Notes: generated by a model not told the origin, from the letters alone. 5,340 nucleotides of DNA from Desulfobacteraceae bacterium (GCA_003819975.1 RPPU01000351.1:1-5340); one strand, 5' to 3'. Counted from the first letter of the stretch, positions 1 to 4,377 are shown. Numbers and translations: made by a program.

Positions 1-298
1 CGCCCGCTTCATCGCGAACCCAGACGGTTGAAGATTGCAAAGAACGTGTTCCGATCCGCGTACGGTAGTTGAATTGATCCGGCGTGTCCCGATTCAGTTT
101 ATCGGGAACAAAGCTCAAATCAGGAATAGGCGCGCCCACGCTCCGGCCGGTTAGCCGGCCTTCAATCCAGACAACCGAATGTTCGGGATCGGCCAAATCG
201 TGAATCACGGCTTCGCAATGCGGACCGACCACTGCCACAATTCCCTTCGCAACCCGCTGTAATAATTCCAACACCCCGGACTCTGCCATATTCGCCAT
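1..298 (-). CDS. YheO/DauR-like PAS-domain transcriptional regulator, N-terminal part (runs off the left edge)
   Basis: Reading the minus strand from an ATG at 298 gives 99 full codons with no stop up to the window edge. The start is supported by GGAG (305-308) six bases upstream; no other in-frame start codon with a ribosome site lies before the in-frame stop at 359-361. The protein shows the PAS-like (PF08348 type) pattern of the YheO/DauR family: VGPHCEAVIHDL at about residues 24-35, GRLTGRSVGAPIPDL at 47-61, and NYRTRIGTRSLQSSTVWVRDE at 77-97 (with its core SLQSSTVWVRDE). Known members carry a C-terminal helix-turn-helix that would lie off the window; Escherichia and Pseudomonas relatives regulate, among others, D-arginine use. 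The ligand and target genes cannot be read here. It is the only gene with a near-consensus promoter in this window, and that promoter sits in a palindrome, which suggests autoregulation (inference). The family call is by motif memory, not a search. Confidence 0.88.
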   Translation of the reverse strand, partial: MANMAESGVLELLQRVAKGIVAVVGPHCEAVIHDLADPEHSVVWIEGRLTGRSVGAPIPDLSFVPDKLNRDTPDQFNYRTRIGTRSLQSSTVWVRDEAG

Positions 299-304
299 AA
301 TCGA

Positions 305-308
305 CTCC
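305..308 (-). promoter_or_regulatory. Ribosome binding site of the YheO/DauR-like gene
   Basis: Minus-strand GGAG lies six bases before the ATG at 298. It decides this start over the in-frame ATG at 289, which has no purine-rich leader. Confidence 0.7.
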
Positions 309-332
309 AGTAAATTTTCAAAATGGTATTGA

Positions 333-362
333 AATATACAATTAATTTTGACATTATGTCAA
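333..362 (-). promoter_or_regulatory. Promoter of the YheO/DauR-like gene
   Basis: On the minus strand a perfect -35 box TTGACA (357-362) is followed by an 18-base spacer and the -10 box TATATT (333-338, five of six consensus bases). Transcription would begin around 326, giving a short leader of about 28 bases that includes the GGAG site. The -35 box lies inside a 15-bp palindrome (348-362), so a dimeric repressor bound there would block it. Confidence 0.65.
348..362. promoter_or_regulatory. Operator-like palindrome TTGACAT-N-ATGTCAA
   Basis: Two perfect 7-bp arms flank one central base (355). Because the arms contain TTGACA, the site presents a consensus -35 box on both strands. Symmetric outer arms AAATATA (332-338) and TATATTT (372-378) share the same centre, giving a hyphenated palindrome of 47 bp. 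Its position over the -35 box of the regulator gene fits an autoregulatory operator; the bound protein is inferred, not shown. Confidence 0.55.
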
Positions 363-377
363 TAATTTAATTATATT
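348..377 (+). promoter_or_regulatory. Mirror-image promoter pointing right, no gene found downstream
   Basis: The plus strand also reads TTGACA (348-353), an 18-base spacer, then TATATT (372-377), the same boxes and spacing as the minus-strand promoter. A transcript starting near 384 would run through a spacer without a convincing open frame and then antisense into the DUF3795 gene at 616-1035. It may be a by-product of operator symmetry or may drive a non-coding RNA. Confidence 0.35.
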
Positions 378-445
378 TTTACATTTCATAAAAAATGAAA
401 TACTGAAAGGGCTCTCTTGGTAGGTTTTCAAGAATGTAGCCCATC

Positions 446-467
446 CTGAGCCCTTTGACGGGCTCAG
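446..467. repeat. REP-like GC-rich hairpin
   Basis: CTGAGCCC (446-453) and GGGCTCAG (460-467) form a perfect 8-bp stem around the loop TTTGAC. The sequence resembles the widespread intergenic palindromes with a CTGAGC...GTCGAAGGG-type core. There is no T-run on either side, so a simple intrinsic terminator is not supported; an RNA-stabilising or repeat role is more likely. Confidence 0.5.
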
Positions 468-615
468 ACCAAACGGACAAAAAAATGAAAAAAAATGAAA
501 CAGAGGGGCTATAAAATAATTTAAAAATTTAGCTGGCCCGTGCACCGGAAACTTGGGGTCCGGGATATCGGCTATTTGGCGAGGCTTGCTCTAATGCGGA
601 ATTCTCGTGATCGGT

Positions 616-1035
616 TTATCGTTGCGGTCCTTTGCCGATGATCATTTCCCCCTTAAAATACCTGGCCCGAATCTCCGGCGTCTCTTTGGCCCATTGGTCC
701 AGGCCCACGGCCTTAATCCGGCAAAGGTTGAACACTTTCAGGTTATGCGGTAGACGGTCGGCTTTGTCGCTGCAAGGTTGCAGCCGGTTGCAGGGAAATT
801 CAGCGCAATCGCTGCAGAAATCGACCCCTTTTTGCCCGGCGCAAGCCTTGGTCGGACAGGGATAAGGCAGAATCAGGCAACCGCTGTCCCGGCAACCATT
901 GCATTTGATTTCTTCCGGTTTTTTCTTATAAATCGACGCCAACCGGTTTTGCAGTTCAGGGGTCACGTTCTCTTTAAAAACCTCGCAGTTGAAACAATCA
1001 ATCCCGCAGAATGCGGTATATCGTTTGTAATCCAT
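616..1035 (-). CDS. DUF3795 cysteine-rich protein A
   Basis: A 139-residue protein starting at an ATG with a textbook AGGAGG (1044-1049) eight bases upstream. It is packed with cysteines: CGIDCFNC (residues 10-17), CNGC (45-48), then C53, C60, C65, and the signature VDFCSDCAEFPCNRL (71-85), plus C88 and C105. This spacing is the hallmark of the DUF3795 family (PF12675), small soluble proteins common in anaerobic bacteria and archaea and of unknown function. The cysteine clusters suggest bound zinc or an iron-sulphur cluster (inference). The C-terminal third lacks cysteine clusters and ends in a basic tail. No signal peptide or membrane segment is visible. A second family member is encoded divergently 658 bases away at 1694-2203. 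No partner gene that would reveal a role is adjacent, and no terminator is evident after the stop. Confidence 0.93.
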   Translation of the reverse strand: MDYKRYTAFCGIDCFNCEVFKENVTPELQNRLASIYKKKPEEIKCNGCRDSGCLILPYPCPTKACAGQKGVDFCSDCAEFPCNRLQPCSDKADRLPHNLKVFNLCRIKAVGLDQWAKETPEIRARYFKGEMIIGKGPQR

Positions 1036-1043
1036 ACGTAATT

Positions 1044-1049
1044 CCTCCT
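1044..1049 (-). promoter_or_regulatory. Strong Shine-Dalgarno of DUF3795 gene A
   Basis: Minus-strand AGGAGG with an 8-base gap to the ATG at 1035. It is the strongest ribosome site in the window and fixes the start. Confidence 0.8.
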
Positions 1050-1104
1050 TTTTTTCTTATTGTAGATCCTATCTAAGCTGAAAGGTTACAAGAAAACAGG
1101 TAAA

Positions 1105-1130
1105 TAGACTTTAGGGATTTAGACTGAAGG
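1105..1130 (+). repeat. Phased TAGG-type array, copy 1
   Basis: Units beginning TAGA (1105), TAGG (1112), TAGA (1120) and a GAAGG variant near 1126 follow each other at 6-8 base steps. The same kind of array occurs at four other spacer sites in this window. Confidence 0.45.
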
Positions 1131-1163
1131 AAAGTTATTTCAGGAATATTGCAACGGATCTTA

Positions 1164-1198
1164 CCTAATAGCCTAAACACCTACAGCCTATCAGCCTA
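1164..1198 (-). repeat. Phased TAGG-type array, copy 2 (inverted, CCTA on the plus strand)
   Basis: CCTA begins at 1164, 1172, 1180, 1187 and 1195, a regular 7-8 base step. It shares CTAATAGCCTA and CTACAGCCT with the array at 4343-4377. Confidence 0.55.
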
Positions 1199-1318
1199 AT
1201 TTTGTAACCTTTATCAGATTTTTTGACTCTAAGAATTCTATCGATCCGAAAATCATGGATCCAAAAGAAATTTTGACAGGATTAAGCGGATGTTAGGATA
1301 TCCGTCCGATATTTTTTT

Positions 1319-1346
1319 ACCACAGATGGCCAGGATGACCACAGAT
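1319..1346. repeat. Short direct repeat ACCACAGAT
   Basis: The 9-mer occurs at 1319-1327 and again at 1338-1346, 19 bases apart. It belongs to a style of ACCACAGA / CTGTGGT / CTGCGGT words scattered through the spacers here (also around 1548, 1604, 2317 and 2346). Confidence 0.4.
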
Positions 1347-1504
1347 AATCTATTTCCTATTCGCCATTTTTTTTAGAAGAAAAAAAACCTCTAACGCCCT
1401 ACTGGCTTTTTAAAAAAGGGATCAAAATCGTTTACACCTCAAATTTTTCGACATCCACCCGATTATTCATCGCCGAATTTTCCGCCTCGCGCAGCGATGA
1501 CTCT

Positions 1505-1533
1505 TTATCCCCGCTCGAGTCGAGCGGGGATAA
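1505..1533. repeat. Perfect 29-bp palindrome with 14-bp arms
   Basis: TTATCCCCGCTCGA (1505-1518) and its exact reverse complement (1520-1533) surround one central G. It is GC-rich with AT ends and would form a very stable hairpin in RNA or a cruciform in DNA. No T-run follows on either strand, so I class it as a REP-like repeat rather than a terminator. A degenerate relative (CCCCGCTCGATCCC) occurs around 2391-2404. Confidence 0.7.
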
Positions 1534-1572
1534 GATTCGGTTCTATCTGCGGTAATCTGCCCGATGTCTGGA

Positions 1573-1616
1573 GTAATTTCAGGGTCTTTTGAAATTACGT
1601 CCTCTGTGGTTAAAAA
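1573..1616 (+). repeat. Hairpin repeat element, copy upstream of gene B
   Basis: GTAATTTC (1573-1580), a 10-base loop, then GAAATTAC (1591-1598) form a perfect 8-bp inverted repeat. It is followed by GTCCTCTGTGGTTAAAAA. A second copy in the same orientation, with the same arms and tail, lies at 2289-2328 on the other side of gene B. Confidence 0.65.
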
Positions 1617-1681
1617 TTTCTTTCTCGACAACTTTTTCGATGCTGTTGAACCAAGTATATAAAGCAATAAACCATTACAGA

Positions 1682-1686
1682 AAGGA
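1682..1686 (+). promoter_or_regulatory. Ribosome binding site of DUF3795 gene B
   Basis: AAGGA lies seven bases before the ATG at 1694. This decides the start over the upstream in-frame TTG at 1589, whose extra 35 codons would read through the hairpin repeat and lack family similarity. Confidence 0.7.
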
Positions 1687-1693
1687 TATACCC

Positions 1694-2203
1694 ATGAAAA
1701 AAACAATATTATCTGAAAACCAATCTTCGGTCTGCGGCCTGTTCTGCCGGGCCTGCACCGCTTATATCGCGACCCACGAAGATCCCGATCGCCTGGCTTA
1801 TATGGCCCGGAGTTTCGGCTGCAGCACTCAAGATATGGAGTGTCTGGGATGCCGCTCCGAAAAACTCGCCATCCATTGCCGCGCCTGCGTCTTCAAAGCG
1901 TGCGCCCAAAAACATAACGTGGATTTTTGCGGGGATTGTCCCCAGGGTCCCTGTGAAAACCTGAAAAGATTTCAAACCGAAAAACCGCACCGGATCGAAT
2001 TATGGGAAGATCATAAGCGCATCCGGGAAGTCGGGCATGTAAAATGGCATGCGGAAAAAATGGAGCACTATGCCTGCCCGCAATGCGGGACTATCAATTC
2101 GGCCTATGACCTGGCCTGCCGAAAATGCAAAACCGAGCCGAGCTGCGCTTATGTGGGATTGCACGGAGATTCAATCAGGGAATATGTGAAGAACAGGAAG
2201 TGA
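1694..2203 (+). CDS. DUF3795 cysteine-rich protein B with C-terminal zinc ribbon
   Basis: A 169-residue protein. The first part matches the DUF3795 pattern of protein A: CGLFCRAC (residues 14-21), CLGC (50-53), C62-x2-C65, C70 and VDFCGDCPQGPCENL (76-90). It then continues through a charged stretch (HRIELWEDHKRIREVGHVKW) into a second cysteine module, CPQC at 128-131 and CRKC at 142-145, which is a short zinc ribbon, plus C151. Family knowledge gives no biochemical function; metal binding is inferred from the cysteines, and the ribbon hints at contact with nucleic acid or protein. No signal peptide or membrane helix is seen. The gene is divergent from its paralogue at 616-1035 and convergent with the sigma gene at 2417-3205. 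Copies of the same hairpin repeat lie on both sides of it. Confidence 0.93.
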   Translation: MKKTILSENQSSVCGLFCRACTAYIATHEDPDRLAYMARSFGCSTQDMECLGCRSEKLAIHCRACVFKACAQKHNVDFCGDCPQGPCENLKRFQTEKPHRIELWEDHKRIREVGHVKWHAEKMEHYACPQCGTINSAYDLACRKCKTEPSCAYVGLHGDSIREYVKNRK

Positions 2204-2226
2204 TTGAGGAACTGATCAGGTTGATT

Positions 2227-2256
2227 GACTGTAGGGGTTTAGGGTTTAGGCTGTAA
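2227..2256 (+). repeat. Phased TAGG-type array, copy 3
   Basis: TAGG begins at 2232, 2240 and 2247, with TAAG at 2254, giving 8-7-7 base steps. It starts 24 bases after the stop of gene B. Confidence 0.55.
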
Positions 2257-2288
2257 GCAAAACCTCGTTCTTCTTGGTCTGTCCAAAA

Positions 2289-2328
2289 GTAATTTCGTGA
2301 ACATTGAAATTACGTCCTGTGGTAAAAA
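2289..2328 (+). repeat. Hairpin repeat element, copy downstream of gene B
   Basis: GTAATTTC (2289-2296), a 9-base loop, then GAAATTAC (2306-2313) form the same perfect inverted repeat as at 1573-1598. The tail GTCCTGTGGTAAAAA matches the first copy except for a missing CT and one T. The loops differ while the arms and tail are kept, which suggests selection on, or a shared origin of, the stem and tail. Confidence 0.65.
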
Positions 2329-2416
2329 AAAATTAAAAACATTTTAACCGCAGACAACAGCCGGATAACCGCGGACAATATCAAATTTTGCCCCGCTCGA
2401 TCCCGCGCGACTCTTC

Positions 2417-3205
2417 TCAATACTCCAGCACCTTCAGAGCCTTGTCCTGTCGCAACACTTTAACCCGCTTTAAAAATTCCGGATAGTCGATTGGCTTGAG
2501 CTGTACGTCAAAGAGCCGGTCAATGGGCATAAGTTCCGCCATTTCATCGAAGAACTCATGTGTGGCGATCCGCTCCTTTTCCCTGATCACGTGTATATCG
2601 GGCAAAAAACCGGCCTTTTGGGTGTGTTGCAGATAAGCGGCATAGGAACGGCAATCGCAGGGCGCGCCCGGCTTGATCAGCGAACAGCGCTCTTCCATAT
2701 GACCCTGAATGATCTTTTTAGCCCGATGCAGGTTGACCTTGACCGTATTGGCCTTGATTCCCAGAATCTCGGCTGTCTCCTGTACCCTGAAGTGCAGAAT
2801 ACTGCGCAGAGTATAAACCGCGCGGTATTTGGACGGCATGCAATTCATGAACATCTGCAAACAGGTCTCACGGGTGCGACGGATCAAGACTTCGTCTTCC
2901 GACCGGCCGAAGCGGTTTATGTAGTCATAGACTTCCGCTTGCGGGATATTGTGTTCTTCGGCGTATTCCTGAACCGGCAGTTTGCGGGATTCCTTGTAAT
3001 ATTTCCTGGAAGTATTCAGAACAATGCGATAGAGCCAGGTATAGACCGAGCTCTCGTGCCGGAACCGGTCAAAGGCCGCATAGGCCTGGAGAAAGGCGGT
3101 TTGCAGGATATCTTCAGCGTCCGGCCGATTGCCCGTCATGCGGAAAGCCAGGGTGTATAGTTTCTGATAATGCTCTTTATAAACGATTTCGAATTCGGAG
3201 TTCAT
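2417..3205 (-). CDS. ECF-type RNA polymerase sigma factor with C-terminal cysteine-bearing extension
   Basis: A 262-residue member of the sigma-70 ECF group, which directs RNA polymerase to alternative promoters. Region 2 spans about residues 5-76 (AFRMTGNRPDAEDILQTAF, then STYWLY-like VYTWLYRIVLN). After a linker, region 4 spans about 113-167 (MPSKYRAVYTLRSILHF, then the helix-turn-helix ETAEILGIKANTVKVNLHRAKK). Ordinary ECF factors stop near here at 160-200 residues. This one adds about 90 residues beginning with CSLIKPGAPCDC (C174, C183, C185), a cysteine pattern I recall from other ECF factors with tails, where metal or redox sensing is plausible (inference). No anti-sigma gene adjoins it, so the tail may take over control. 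The ATG at 3205 has no clear ribosome site, yet no other start precedes the in-frame stop at 3236-3238. It is convergent with gene B. Confidence 0.94.
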   Translation of the reverse strand: MNSEFEIVYKEHYQKLYTLAFRMTGNRPDAEDILQTAFLQAYAAFDRFRHESSVYTWLYRIVLNTSRKYYKESRKLPVQEYAEEHNIPQAEVYDYINRFGRSEDEVLIRRTRETCLQMFMNCMPSKYRAVYTLRSILHFRVQETAEILGIKANTVKVNLHRAKKIIQGHMEERCSLIKPGAPCDCRSYAAYLQHTQKAGFLPDIHVIREKERIATHEFFDEMAELMPIDRLFDVQLKPIDYPEFLKRVKVLRQDKALKVLEY

Positions 3206-3222
3206 GATGCAACCAGAAGAAT

Positions 3223-3248
3223 GGGCTGTAAGGGTTTAGACTGTAGGA
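3223..3248 (+). repeat. Phased TAGG-type array, copy 4
   Basis: TAAG (3229), TAGA (3237) and TAGG (3244) are stepped by 8 and 7 bases, with the words GGCTGTA and GACTGTAGG also present at 2227-2256. It occupies the region where the sigma gene's leader and ribosome site would be expected. Confidence 0.45.
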
Positions 3249-3282
3249 TATCCGCGGGACCCCCAACCGTATTAAATAAATT

Positions 3283-3299
3283 TTACTAAAGTATAGTAA
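3283..3299. promoter_or_regulatory. Operator-like dyad TTACTA-N5-TAGTAA with candidate -10 box
   Basis: Two perfect 6-bp arms around AAGTA. On the minus strand the dyad contains TATACT (five of six bases of a -10 box), about 85 bases before the sigma gene; the matching -35 is weak (CTGAGT-like). A regulator bound to the dyad would sit on the promoter of the sigma gene. The TACTA...TAGTA layout resembles BlaI/MecI-type operators, but the spacing is one base shorter. Confidence 0.35.
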
Positions 3300-3453
3300 C
3301 TAAACATTAGATACTCAGTTTAAATCCATCATTAAAATGATTTTTTATCGCAAGCGTGAAAATAAAACAAATCATATTCATAAGATAACCATCTATTTTT
3401 ATTAACTAAAATATGGGCAGACATTAAAGGCCACCGACAATCAAAGATGAATC

Positions 3454-4092
3454 TTATATCAAAATTTCAATAAATTTTGATAAATCATCCATAATATGAT
3501 CCGGTTCGGGATCACCCGGAGCCATGACCGATTTGGCACCGTTGGTCAAAAGCACGGTATAAGAACCGGCGGCATGTCCCGCCATGATATCAAACCGGAA
3601 ATCGCCCACCACCATCAATTCATCCGGCTTAATGCCCATAATTCGGGCTGCTTTTAGAACTCCATCGGGGTCCGGTTTAGGCAGGCAATCGTCCCGGGTG
3701 ATGATGACGTCAAAATCGGTTTCGCGGACATGACTGAACTGCTTCAGGGCGCCGCAAACCGATTTCAAGCTGTTGCGGGTCAGGATGCCTAAGAGCAGTC
3801 CTTTTTGTTTAAGCTTCAGCAGGCACTCCTCGGCCCCTTGATTTGGAATCGATTGACAGGCGGCTTCTTCTTCCCTGGCTTCCAGAATGACCAGGAGCGG
3901 TTCCCTTTGCCCGGCTGGGACGGTTTCGAGAAACTCCAGGATAGGCATGTTCAAGGGGCAATCCAGCTCGCGTTTGATGGCCGGAAAATCAAGGGCTCCC
4001 GGCAAGGTCAGGGTGCCGTCAAAATCAAACAGCACAGCTTTAATGTTCGGGCCTTTCATTCGTTTGTCAGACGCCATGTTGTTTAATGTCAT
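3454..4092 (-). CDS. HAD-superfamily phosphatase-like hydrolase
   Basis: All four HAD motifs are present (numbering from the ATG at 4092, 212 residues): motif I DFDGTLT with the nucleophile D23 and acid D25, motif II threonine T105 in ILTRN, motif III lysine K139 in LPKPDP, and motif IV GDFRFDIMAG with D164 and D168 for magnesium. The roughly 60 residues between motifs I and II form a small helical cap, as in phosphoglycolate-phosphatase-like members. Such enzymes remove phosphate from small metabolites in the cytoplasm; the substrate cannot be told from sequence. The start is uncertain: a GTG at 4119 and ATGs at 4092, 4077 and 4059 are in frame and none has a good ribosome site. I prefer 4092 because the 4119 start reads through the tandem TCGAGTT repeat; 4059 is also reasonable. 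The gene is preceded by the large palindrome at 4210-4300. Confidence 0.92.
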   Translation of the reverse strand: MTLNNMASDKRMKGPNIKAVLFDFDGTLTLPGALDFPAIKRELDCPLNMPILEFLETVPAGQREPLLVILEAREEEAACQSIPNQGAEECLLKLKQKGLLLGILTRNSLKSVCGALKQFSHVRETDFDVIITRDDCLPKPDPDGVLKAARIMGIKPDELMVVGDFRFDIMAGHAAGSYTVLLTNGAKSVMAPGDPEPDHIMDDLSKFIEILI

Positions 4093-4102
4093 TTTATAAA
4101 TC

Positions 4103-4116
4103 TCGAGTTTCGAGTT
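4103..4116. repeat. Tandem heptamer TCGAGTT x2
   Basis: Two exact 7-mers (4103-4109, 4110-4116) lie just upstream of the preferred HAD start and inside the longer GTG reading. Confidence 0.5.
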
Positions 4117-4209
4117 CACGGTTGAATTCTATGATTATTAGGATCAAATTTAGATTTAAAGTTGTTTTTTTTCTAAGTAATGATTCAATCGATTAACCTT
4201 ATTTTGAAA

Positions 4210-4300
4210 TGCGGCGACCAGGGCGGACGTCCTCGTGTGACGCGTCGCCGCTTTTAAAGCGCGGACACGTCACACGAGGACGTCCGCCCTGGTCCGCGCA
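4210..4300. repeat. 91-bp near-perfect palindrome with 27-bp perfect arms
   Basis: The sequence 4216-4242 (beginning GACCAGGGCGGACG and ending TGTGACG) is repeated exactly inverted at 4268-4294. Around a shared centre at 4255 the symmetry extends inward through GCTTT-T-AAAGC and outward to 4210 and 4300, with 40 of 45 base pairs matching. It is GC-rich in an AT-rich spacer, has no T-run for termination and no coding content. It looks like a miniature inverted-repeat or REP-family element inserted between the aminotransferase and HAD genes. Confidence 0.8.
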
Positions 4301-4308
4301 CTCCAAAA

Positions 4309-4336
4309 CGTTTCACGTTTCACTTTTCACGTTTTC
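4309..4336. repeat. Tandem heptamer array CGTTTCA, four units
   Basis: CGTTTCA (4309), CGTTTCA (4316), CTTTTCA (4323) and CGTTTTC (4330) follow without gaps. The 7-base unit matches the step length of the neighbouring arrays at 4103-4116 and 4343-4377. Confidence 0.6.
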
Positions 4337-4342
4337 TTTTCA

Positions 4343-4377
4343 GTCTTCAGCCTACAGCCTTCAGGCTAATAGCCTAT
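4343..4377 (-). repeat. Phased TAGG-type array, copy 5, overlapping the aminotransferase stop
   Basis: Seven-base units GTCTTCA, GCCTACA, GCCTTCA, GGCTAAT and AGCCTAT run from 4343 to 4377. The aminotransferase stop codon (4366-4368) and its last codons lie within the array, so the repeat supplies the end of that reading frame. Confidence 0.55.

Larger units (their letters stand above)
299..615. other. AT-rich intergenic spacer
   Basis: Besides the promoter and operator at 332-378, this spacer holds a weak 7-bp hairpin (383-401, arms ATTTCAT and ATGAAAT around five A), a GC-rich hairpin at 446-467, a direct 10-mer duplication AAAAATGAAA (481-490 and 491-500, with a third copy at 391-400), and an AT-rich run to about 530. 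The minus-strand open frame of 63 codons across 354-545 has low-complexity composition, no ribosome site and reads through the hairpin, so I do not call it a gene. No clear terminator for the DUF3795 gene to its right was found. Confidence 0.6.
1036..1693. other. Repeat-dense intergenic region between divergent DUF3795 genes
   Basis: No convincing gene. In order it holds: the ribosome site of gene A; two phased TAGG/CCTA arrays (1105-1130 and 1164-1198); a direct repeat ACCACAGAT (1319-1327, 1338-1346); an A/T hairpin with eight T and eight A around five bases (1367-1387); a perfect 29-bp palindrome (1505-1533); and a hairpin element (1573-1616) whose second copy lies beyond gene B. The 79-codon minus-strand frame at 1467-1706 is composed of these repeats and has no ribosome site. 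Promoters for both flanking genes must lie here, but only weak -10-like boxes are visible (TACAAT on the minus strand around 1060, TATATAA on the plus strand at 1656-1662). Confidence 0.6.

Noticed and set aside
354..545. 63-codon minus-strand open frame
   Set aside because: Low-complexity, Phe-rich translation that reads through the GC-rich hairpin and the promoter palindrome; no ribosome site and no recognisable family.
1044..1110. Clear sigma-70 promoter for DUF3795 gene A
   Set aside because: TACAAT is an acceptable -10 box, but no -35 box lies at 16-18 bases, so it was not listed as a feature.
1105..1198. Possible CRISPR array
   Set aside because: Units are 7-8 bases and degenerate, with no long identical repeats or unique spacers and no cas gene.
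1367..1387. T8-N5-A8 hairpin as a terminator
   Set aside because: An all-A/T stem is too weak for an intrinsic terminator, and it is far from any gene end.
1589..1693. Upstream TTG start extending DUF3795 protein B by 35 residues
   Set aside because: The extra codons read through the hairpin repeat, while the ATG at 1694 has AAGGA at proper spacing and begins right before the conserved cysteine core.
1467..1706. 79-codon minus-strand open frame
   Set aside because: It is composed of the 29-bp palindrome and the hairpin repeat, overlaps the start of gene B and has no ribosome site.
2558..3160. 200-codon plus-strand open frame
   Set aside because: It is antisense to the sigma factor gene, whose family motifs are unmistakable; no independent support.
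4210..4300. Intrinsic terminator or insertion sequence
   Set aside because: Neither strand has a T-run after the stem, and 91 bp leaves no room for a transposase; a small palindromic repeat element fits better.
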